Source of the DNA: Kitasatospora gansuensis
GTDB lineage: Bacteria > Actinomycetota > Actinomycetes > Streptomycetales > Streptomycetaceae
Reading direction: 5' to 3'
DNA length: 64,000 bases
Assembly (NCBI RefSeq): GCF_014203705.1
Contig: NZ_JACHJR010000001.1
Coordinates: forward strand, 6,386,001-6,450,000
Shown here one piece after another: positions 58,261-64,000 of the stretch. Numbering within the stretch: the stretch's first letter is position 1; each line of letters opens with the position of its first letter. The translations under genes and the position numbers were made by a program. A model generated the notes under the pieces. The model saw nothing but the letters and a program-made list of their open reading frames with translations. It was not told the origin of the DNA and made no database searches.

Positions 58261-60444
58261 ATGGCCGAGCCCCGCCACCACTGGGTCCGGGCGCCGCACC
58301 GCGCCGCCCGGGCCGCCGCCCACGAGCAACTGGCGCTGCCGCCGGTCCTGGTGACGGTCAGTGCGCACCGTCGGCTGCGCGGCCCGTACACCGCCGTCGG
58401 CTCCCTGCTGCGGGCCCTGGTCCCCGATGCCCTGACGCGCTGCCCCGAGGCGGTCCGGCGGCACGACGTCGAGATCCTCAGCACCGCGCCCGAACTGCGC
58501 GGCGTGGTCCCCGCCTCCCGGGAGACCCTCACCTCGCTGGCCGTGCCCAAGGAGCGCACCCGCTACTACTCCCGGCTGCGCACCCTGCGGATCGCGCACG
58601 GCCTGGTCGAGTTCCTCACCGAGTACGCGCAGGCGCTGGGCGACGGGCCGCACACCCTGGTGGTCGAGGACCTGCACCGGGCCGACCCGACGGACCAGGA
58701 GTTCCTCGCCGTGCTGCTCCGCCGGATGGACCCGGCGCTGCTCACGGTGGTCGCGCACACCGGGACGGAGCCGCTCGACGCGCCCCTCGGCGAGGTGGCC
58801 GCCCCGCTGGAGCCCGCGCTCACCGCGCACTGCCTGACCGTCCACGGCACGGCCCCGGCCGACCTGCTCCCGGCGGGGCCGGCCGAGCGCGCCGCGCTGT
58901 ACGTCGCGGGCGACGGCACGGCCGAGGACCCGCGGGCGGCCGAGGCGTACGAGCTGCTGCCGCCCGCCGGGCGGGCCGCGCTGCACGACGCCCGACGGCT
59001 CGAACTGGAGGCGCTGGACGAGCGTTCGCTGAGCCTGGGCGCCCTGCTCTGGCACGCCGAGCACGGTTCCGACCCGTCCGGCGCGGGCGCCGAGCTGCTC
59101 CGCGAGGCGAGCAACTACTGCACCGACATGGGCTTCTACCACGCCGTCCTGGACTACGGTGAGCGCGGCAGCGCCCTGGTCACCCACGAGTCCCACCCCC
59201 GCCACTGGTGGACCTTCCTCGCCAAGCCGGCCAACGCCTACGCCGGGCTCGGCCTGACGGACCGGATCCTCCCGCTCTGGGAGCGGGCCCGCGCGCTCAG
59301 CACCGATCCGGAGATCCACCTGCAGTGCGCGTACGGCACGGCGATGCTCTACACCCGCTTCCTGGACGACGACCAGCGGGACCACCAGGTGGCCCGTGGC
59401 TGGATCAACACCGCGATCGCCTTCGCCACCCGGACGCCGGATCCGAAGGAGCGGGCCTTCCGGACCGCCTTCAACCGCAACGGGCTGGCCCTGATCGAGG
59501 TCCGCGAGGGCCGGCCGGAGGCGGCGCTCGCGCTGCTGGACGAGTGCGTCGCCCGCCTGGACGAGATCCTCGACCCGGGCGAGCACGCCCTGCACCGCTC
59601 GGTGCTGGTCTACAACCGGGCCCAGGTGCACGGCGGGCTGGGCCGCCACGAGGACGCGGTGGCCGACTACACCTCGGTGATCACCGTCGACCCCAACTAC
59701 GCCGAGTACTACTTCGACCGGGGCATCGTGCTCCGGCGCACCGGCCGCTCGGTCGAGGCGCTGGCCGACTTCGACGAGGCGATCCGCCTCTCACCCCCCT
59801 TCCCCGAGGCGTACTACAACCGCGCCGACGTCCGGGCCGAACTCGGCGACGTGAAGGGCGCGGTGCAGGACTTCGGTTACGTCATCGAGCTCGACCCGGC
59901 CTTCGTCGACGCCTACCTCAACCGGGCCGGGCTGCTCACCGACCTCGGCGACCTGCCGGGCGCCCGCCGGGACGTCGCGGCCGGGCTCGCGCTCGACCCG
60001 GCCAATGCCCAACTGCTCGCCGTCCAGGGGCAGTTGCACGTGGCCGAGGGTGAGCTCGCGGAGGCGCGCGAGGCGTACTCGGCGGCCCTCGCGGCGGACC
60101 CGGAGTTCGCCCAGGCCTGGGCACTGCGCGGTGAACTGGCCTACGAGGAGGGCGACCTGGCGGCGGCCGCCGCCGACCTGCAGCGGGCCGTCCAGCTGAG
60201 CGAGGACCCGGGGCTGCGGTTCAACCTGGCGGTCGCCTACCAGGACGCGGACCGCCACGGCGAGGCCCTCGGCCTGCTGGACACCGTCGTCGCGGAGACC
60301 GACGACCCGTCGGCCCGGCTGCAACGCGCCCGCTCCCTGCAGGCGTTGGGCCGCCGCCCCGAGGCGGTGGCCGACGTCCGGGCCGCGGTGGAGGCGGACC
60401 CTGAGCTCGCCCTCCCGGACGAGGCCCGGGACCTGCTCGGTTAG
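58261..60444 (+). CDS. AAA/STAND-remnant TPR protein
   Basis: 727 residues. Residues 25-200 resemble the ATPase of LuxR/STAND proteins (TLVVEDLHRADPTDQEFLAV as a Walker B, MDPALLTVVAHTGTEP as a sensor strand), but the P-loop is missing: where it should be there is VTVSAHRRLRGPYTAVGSLL. From about 270 on it is TPR helical repeats (YNRAQVHGGLGRHEDAVADY, YFDRGIVLRRTGRSVEALAD, AYLNRAGLLTDLGDLPGARR). Probably a scaffold for the peptide system rather than an active ATPase. Co-transcribed with the RRE/M50-like gene. Confidence 0.75.
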   Translation: MAEPRHHWVRAPHRAARAAAHEQLALPPVLVTVSAHRRLRGPYTAVGSLLRALVPDALTRCPEAVRRHDVEILSTAPELRGVVPASRETLTSLAVPKERTRYYSRLRTLRIAHGLVEFLTEYAQALGDGPHTLVVEDLHRADPTDQEFLAVLLRRMDPALLTVVAHTGTEPLDAPLGEVAAPLEPALTAHCLTVHGTAPADLLPAGPAERAALYVAGDGTAEDPRAAEAYELLPPAGRAALHDARRLELEALDERSLSLGALLWHAEHGSDPSGAGAELLREASNYCTDMGFYHAVLDYGERGSALVTHESHPRHWWTFLAKPANAYAGLGLTDRILPLWERARALSTDPEIHLQCAYGTAMLYTRFLDDDQRDHQVARGWINTAIAFATRTPDPKERAFRTAFNRNGLALIEVREGRPEAALALLDECVARLDEILDPGEHALHRSVLVYNRAQVHGGLGRHEDAVADYTSVITVDPNYAEYYFDRGIVLRRTGRSVEALADFDEAIRLSPPFPEAYYNRADVRAELGDVKGAVQDFGYVIELDPAFVDAYLNRAGLLTDLGDLPGARRDVAAGLALDPANAQLLAVQGQLHVAEGELAEAREAYSAALAADPEFAQAWALRGELAYEEGDLAAAAADLQRAVQLSEDPGLRFNLAVAYQDADRHGEALGLLDTVVAETDDPSARLQRARSLQALGRRPEAVADVRAAVEADPELALPDEARDLLG

Positions 60445-60459
60445 CGGAACGGCCGGCCG

Positions 60460-60481
60460 CCGGGGGTACGAGTACCCCCGG
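60460..60481. terminator. Hairpin between converging genes
   Basis: CCGGGGGTA (60460-60468), 4-nt loop, TACCCCCGG (60473-60481). It ends the candidate peptide operon on the + strand. Confidence 0.65.
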
Positions 60482-60498
60482 CTGCCGGTGCGTGCGGG

Positions 60499-61494
60499 TC
60501 AGTAACCCCGGGCGCTCTTGCCCGGGTTGGCCTGCTGGACCTTGCTGGCCAGGTCGTGGCCGTCCTTGGAGACGTGGTAACGGTCCATCATGTAGTTCAT
60601 CGAGGCCGCGCAGCTGGCGACCGGGTCGTAGATGTTGGTCGAGGTGCCCGCCTGGTGGTAGGCGGCGAAGGTGCTCGGGATGCACTGCCAGGGGCCGCGC
60701 GAGGAGTTCGCCGGGAAGCCGTCGGACTGCTTCGGGCCAGTGGCGTTGCTGTCCCAGCCGTTGGCCAGCGGGAGCGAGTTGAAGGAGGACTCGCGGCCGG
60801 CCATGGTGAGCAGGCCCTTGGTCCACTGCTCGCGGGCCTGCGGGTCGGTGATGCCCATCAGGTCCAGGGTCTGGCTGATGTAGTCCCGGACCGCGGCCTC
60901 GCCGCTCTTCCAGGAGCCGCGGCCGCCGTACTCGACGTCCTTGACCGCGATCTTGCCCTCGTGCGAGGGCTTCGAGTCCGGGTCGTCGCCCTTGTCCCCG
61001 TCGCCGCCGTTGTCGTGGCTGCCCTGGTCACCGCCGTTGCCGTTGCCGTGACCGCTGCCCTTCCCGTTGCCGTGACCGCCGCCGTCACCGTTGCCGGTGG
61101 GCTTGGGCTTGTCCGGCTGCTGGCGGTCCTTGTCCTGGTTGCGGTGGTCCTCCTCGATCTGGCGGTCCGTCTCCTGGTACGCCTTGATCACCGCCTGGAG
61201 CTTCCGGACGTCCTCGCCGATCGCCTGGGTGAGCTTCTCCTTGGTCTGCTGGAGCTTCTCGGCCCGCTCGTTGATGTCCGCGACCTCGCCGGCCACCTGG
61301 CCGGCCACCGCGGCGAAGCCGACGATCCCGGCGAACGGCGCGGCCATCAGGTCGGTGGCGACCGCCTTGGCCACCGTGCTCTTGATCTGGCCGAGCTTGG
61401 CGCTCATCTCGGCCATCCGCTCGCTCATCTGCTGCCAGTCCCGCTGGATCTCGGCCAGCTCGGTCAACGAGACCCCGAACTTGTCCCCGCTCAT
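60499..61494 (-). CDS. Helical-domain protein with C-terminal lytic transglycosylase (SLT)
   Basis: 331 residues from ATG 61494. No signal peptide. Residues 1-125 are long amphipathic helices (LAEIQRDWQQMSERMAEMSA, GEVADINERAEKLQQTKEKL) like WXG100/ESX-type substrates. A Gly/Asn/His/Asp-rich linker (about 130-185; NGDGGGHGNGKGSGHGNG) follows. The C-terminal domain (LLTMAGRESSFNSLPLANGW, SRGPWQCIPSTFAAYH, ASCAASMNYMMDRYHVS) has the Glu of SLT/GH23 folds. It may be a type VII secretion substrate that cuts peptidoglycan; secretion by ESX is inference. Confidence 0.8.
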   Translation of the reverse strand: MSGDKFGVSLTELAEIQRDWQQMSERMAEMSAKLGQIKSTVAKAVATDLMAAPFAGIVGFAAVAGQVAGEVADINERAEKLQQTKEKLTQAIGEDVRKLQAVIKAYQETDRQIEEDHRNQDKDRQQPDKPKPTGNGDGGGHGNGKGSGHGNGNGGDQGSHDNGGDGDKGDDPDSKPSHEGKIAVKDVEYGGRGSWKSGEAAVRDYISQTLDLMGITDPQAREQWTKGLLTMAGRESSFNSLPLANGWDSNATGPKQSDGFPANSSRGPWQCIPSTFAAYHQAGTSTNIYDPVASCAASMNYMMDRYHVSKDGHDLASKVQQANPGKSARGY

Positions 61495-61636
61495 ACGCCC
61501 CTGCCCCCTGCTCCCGGTCCGCCCGCGAACCTTCGCCCGCACCCCGTGTGTTGACGTTCGGTCATTCATCCTGCCATGACGCGGCCGCCCACCGAAGAGC
61601 ACGGTGGGCGGCCGGGGGTCGCGGTGTCCGGACAGG

Positions 61637-62110
61637 TCAGACGTTGTTCTCCGCCTGGGCCATCCAGGAGTACTTCTCCAGGTCAGCGGTCAGGCCGATC
61701 AGGATGTCCTGGCTGACCGGGTCGGCCTCGGCGGTGGCGTCGATCCGGCCGCGCATCCGGGTGATGACGGCGGCGAGCGCGTCGACCAGGGTGCCGACGG
61801 CGGTCGAGTCGATCACCTGGCCCTCGGGGGAGGTGGAGATCCCGCTGGTGTCGGCGACCGTCTTGGCCCGGCCGTCCGGCGAGACGCCGATCGCGGCCGC
61901 CCGCTCGGCCACGGTGTCGGCGTGCAGGCGGGCCAGCGCCACCACCTCGTCCAGCTGGAGGTGGACCGAGCGGAACCGCGCGCCGACCACGTTCCAGTGC
62001 AACTGCTTGGCCACCAGCGAGAGATCGACCAGATCGACCAGCGCCCCCTGCAGCGCCTCACCGACGACCTTGCGGTCGGTGTCCGGCAGCGGGCTCTTGA
62101 TTCCGTACAT
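61637..62110 (-). CDS. dps: Dps-family ferritin-like DNA-binding protein
   Basis: 157 residues from ATG 62110 (ribosome site AGGAGG). Dps signatures: LSLVAKQLHWNVVGARFRSV with the ferroxidase His/Asp, LQLDEVVALARLHADTVAER, and the C-terminal ILIGLTADLEKYSWMAQAEN. It stores iron and protects DNA during oxidative stress and starvation. A second dps-like gene is not seen here. Adjacent GAAGCGCTTC boxes probably belong to the GH95 gene. Confidence 0.9.
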   Translation of the reverse strand: MYGIKSPLPDTDRKVVGEALQGALVDLVDLSLVAKQLHWNVVGARFRSVHLQLDEVVALARLHADTVAERAAAIGVSPDGRAKTVADTSGISTSPEGQVIDSTAVGTLVDALAAVITRMRGRIDATAEADPVSQDILIGLTADLEKYSWMAQAENNV

Positions 62111-62250
62111 CGGGATGCCTCCTGGGCTGGGCTCGACTCCGCGGTCAGCATGCCACAGGAAACGGACAAGTCGGTCATTTCTCCGCCGCCGGGCGAGCCC
62201 CGACAAGGGGATGCGGCCTTGGTGTGGGCGAGTTCGTTCGGAGTCTGTCG

Positions 62251-62264
62251 GTCGAAGCGCTTCG
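62251..62264. promoter_or_regulatory. LacI-type operator, distal copy
   Basis: TCGAAGCGCTTCGA, a perfect 14-bp palindrome. It is 225 bp upstream of the second copy, a distance compatible with looping. Confidence 0.6.
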
Positions 62265-62475
62265 AAGTCTGCCGAGATGCCTGGAATGTCAAGGTGGCGA
62301 CCTCCGGCCCGTCGGTCGGAGTCCTGCCGTTCTGGCTGCTCCGGACTGCTGCTGGGGGAGCGGTCTCCGAAGTCCCGGACCGGTCGGCCGATCTGTGTCG
62401 TCGTCAAGTCTTGAAACGTTAAGTGCGTGCAAACCCTTGTGCGCCGCCGCTCGCTGTCCTAGCCTCGGCGCGAAG

Positions 62476-62489
62476 TTGAAGCGCTTCGA
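62476..62489. promoter_or_regulatory. LacI-type operator, proximal copy
   Basis: TTGAAGCGCTTCGA, sharing the GAAGCGCTTC core with the distal site, 53 bp before the GH95-like start. Probably the main operator. Confidence 0.65.
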
Positions 62490-62541
62490 CAGTGCGTTCT
62501 GACCCTCCGTCGGTCTGACCCCCAGGAAGGGTTCTCCCCTC

Positions 62542-64000
62542 ATGTCCCGTCATGGCATCCACGACACCGCCCCCGCCACCCGCTGGGAGGACGCCTACCT
62601 CGGCGGCAACGGTCGGCACGGCGTCCTGGTGCACGGCCGGACCGACGCCGAGACGGTGGTGGTCACCCACCACGACCTGGTGCTGCCGGACGCCGCCTCG
62701 GGGGTCGAGCCGCCCGCGCTGGCCGGTGAGCTGGCCGCCGTCCAGGACCTGTTGCTCGCGGGTGAGCAGGCGGCGGCGGTCCGCCGGTTCGGCGGTGACT
62801 GGGAGGCCCGGTCCGTCCAGTCGTTCCACCCGGGCTTCGCCGTCCGCTGGACGCGCTCGCACCGCGGCGAGGTCACCGGGTACCGCCGGGAGCTGGACTT
62901 CCGGACCGGCGTGGTGACCACCCGCTGGCGGGAGGCCGACGGCGAGTGGCTGGCGGAGTGCTTCGTCTCCCGGGCCGACGACGTGGTGGTGCAGCGCCTG
63001 GTCGCCCCCGAGGGCGGCACGGTCGAGGCCGAGATCGGCCTGGACGGCCGGCTGCCGGGCGCCCCGGCCGGCCTGCGCGCGGCGGTCCGCTCGGTGTACC
63101 GGCCGGCCGAGATCCCGTACTCCGCCGAACTGCCGCGCGACACCGCCCTGTTGCGGCTGCGGGCCCGCTACCCCGACAGCGCGTACGGCTACCGGGGCGC
63201 GGCCCGGATCGTGGCGACCGGCGGTACGGTGCGCTGCGACGGGCCCCGGGTGTACGTCTCCGGCGCCCGGGAGGTGCTGGTGCTGACCCGCGCCGCCCGG
63301 GGCGAGATCGGCGCCCCGGCCTCCGAGTTGAGCCGGCTCGACACCGGGATGTACGGGCTGTCCGCCGACCACCGTGAGCTGCTGGCCCGGCACGTGGCCC
63401 TGCACGGCACCGCCTACGACCGGGTCCGGCTCGACCTCGGCGCGCCGGAGGCGGACCGGCAGCGGCCGGTCGCCGAGCTGCTGGAGCGTCAGACCGCCGA
63501 CCCGTCCGTGCTCCAACCCGCGCTGCTGGAAGCCCTGTTCGCGGCCGGCCGGTACCACCTGCTGTCCGCCTCCGGCGCGCTGCCGCCGAGGCTCTGCGGC
63601 CTGTGGACCGGCGACTGGCACACCGCCTGGGGCGGCGCCTTCACCACCAACGCCAACCTCAACCTGCAGATCGCCTCCGCCGCCACCGGCGACCTGCCCG
63701 AGGTGACCCGGGCGCTGGCCGCGCTGATCCGGGGTCAGCTCGCGGACTGGCGTACCAACGCCCGGCTGCTCTACGGCACCCGGGGCGTGGTCGCCCCGGC
63801 CCACACCGACGGCACCAACGGGCTGCAGTACCACTTCGACCAGCGCTGGCCGCACCACCTCTGGACGGCCGGCGCGGACTGGCTGCTGCAACCGCTGGTC
63901 GAGTACGTCGAGACCTCCGGCGACCTCGACTTCCTGCGCGCCGAGCTGCTGCCGACGCTGGCCGAAGTCGCCGACTTCTACACCGACTTCCTCACCCGCA
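62542..64000 (+). CDS. GH95-type alpha-L-fucosidase, truncated by window end
   Basis: 486 codons are visible from ATG 62542 (ribosome site AGGAAGGG); the stop is beyond the window. N-terminal beta-sandwich (RWEDAYLGGNGRHGVLVHGR), then a long helical-toroid region with the family motifs LCGLWTGDWHTAWGGAFTTN and NLNLQIASAATG, RGVVAPAHTDGTNGLQYHFD, and WPHHLWTAGADWLLQPLVEY. GH95 enzymes invert terminal alpha-1,2-L-fucose or L-galactose residues. No signal peptide is seen, so it may act inside the cell or on imported oligosaccharide. Two LacI-type boxes upstream indicate sugar induction. Confidence 0.82.
   Translation, partial: MSRHGIHDTAPATRWEDAYLGGNGRHGVLVHGRTDAETVVVTHHDLVLPDAASGVEPPALAGELAAVQDLLLAGEQAAAVRRFGGDWEARSVQSFHPGFAVRWTRSHRGEVTGYRRELDFRTGVVTTRWREADGEWLAECFVSRADDVVVQRLVAPEGGTVEAEIGLDGRLPGAPAGLRAAVRSVYRPAEIPYSAELPRDTALLRLRARYPDSAYGYRGAARIVATGGTVRCDGPRVYVSGAREVLVLTRAARGEIGAPASELSRLDTGMYGLSADHRELLARHVALHGTAYDRVRLDLGAPEADRQRPVAELLERQTADPSVLQPALLEALFAAGRYHLLSASGALPPRLCGLWTGDWHTAWGGAFTTNANLNLQIASAATGDLPEVTRALAALIRGQLADWRTNARLLYGTRGVVAPAHTDGTNGLQYHFDQRWPHHLWTAGADWLLQPLVEYVETSGDLDFLRAELLPTLAEVADFYTDFLTR

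Larger units (their letters stand above)
62111..62541. other. Intergenic region with two GAAGCGCTTC boxes
   Basis: About 430 nt between dps and the GH95-like gene with no convincing gene. It holds two LacI-type palindromes at 62251-62264 and 62476-62489. Confidence 0.65.

Noticed and set aside
62402..62420. Third LacI-like box TTGAAACGTTAA
   Set aside because: The two halves match poorly beyond AACGTT; too weak to call.

Overview
The window is very GC-rich actinobacterial chromosome, with strong third-position G/C bias, frequent GTG starts, ATGA/GTGA gene overlaps, two-component-free regulation by ROK/LacI/MarR/XRE proteins, SpoIIE/HATPase regulators and a DUF2637 protein. This points to Streptomycetaceae (Streptomyces or Kitasatospora). 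I see no rRNA, tRNA, CRISPR array, transposase or integrase; it reads as chromosome-arm accessory and metabolic DNA, not a mobile element.

Layout. 1-3.2 kb: the start of a phosphotransferase-like gene running off the left edge, an XRE regulator, two tiny Cys-rich proteins, and a GyrB-like protein that has lost its ATPase residues. 3.3-7.0 kb: a fused ureAB-ureC-aguA operon (urease-like plus agmatine deiminase) with no urease accessory genes beside it. 7.1-13 kb: a quinone oxidoreductase with a MarR regulator, two related HATPase/PP2C regulators and a DUF2637 membrane protein. 13-16 kb: an iron-boxed FhuF-type ferric reductase, a TPR protein and a zinc-ribbon protein. 15.9-19.6 kb: a MobA-like nucleotidyltransferase divergent from moaA, then an MFS transporter with its ArsR-type regulator. 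19.6-27.5 kb: a secreted HNH nuclease lipoprotein, a GT39-type membrane glycosyltransferase, an esterase, a LacI regulator, a polysaccharide deacetylase and a BAHD-type acyltransferase. 27.5-36.2 kb: a secreted CBM32/beta-helix protein, a ROK repressor, a three-gene sugar ABC importer and a GH1 beta-glucosidase, forming a beta-glucoside or plant-polymer use locus. 36-46 kb: secreted small proteins, hypotheticals, an M36/M4-type protease, and a CocE hydrolase with a POT peptide transporter. 45.6-54.5 kb: a NicO nickel transporter behind a clear Nur box, an exported LTD-nuclease, an SGNH esterase, a FAD dehydrogenase, a CBS protein, a [2Fe-2S] ferredoxin and a class IV aminotransferase. 60.5-64 kb: a helical-domain/SLT protein, Dps and the start of a GH95-type fucosidase.

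The best candidate for an undescribed system is 54.46-60.44 kb. A 28-codon gene (56847-56933) ending in a Cys-rich tail has its own promoter and is followed by a strong hairpin. It sits between a flavin reductase-like gene and a two-gene operon: a membrane protein with an RRE/PqqD-like N-terminus and an HEAFH (M50-like) site, then an ATPase-remnant/TPR protein. The layout matches a RiPP cluster: precursor, recognition-domain protease, partner and flavoenzyme. The same dyad (AGATGAATN, 13-14 nt, NATTCATCT-like) lies downstream of matching promoters for the flavin reductase and the precursor. A divergent XRE / ImmA-IrrE protease / truncated DUF6545 operon is the likely control module.

The nickel transporter with its Nur box and the atypical urease-agmatine deiminase operon may be functionally linked through nickel. 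All function calls come from reading motifs by eye; no database search was run.
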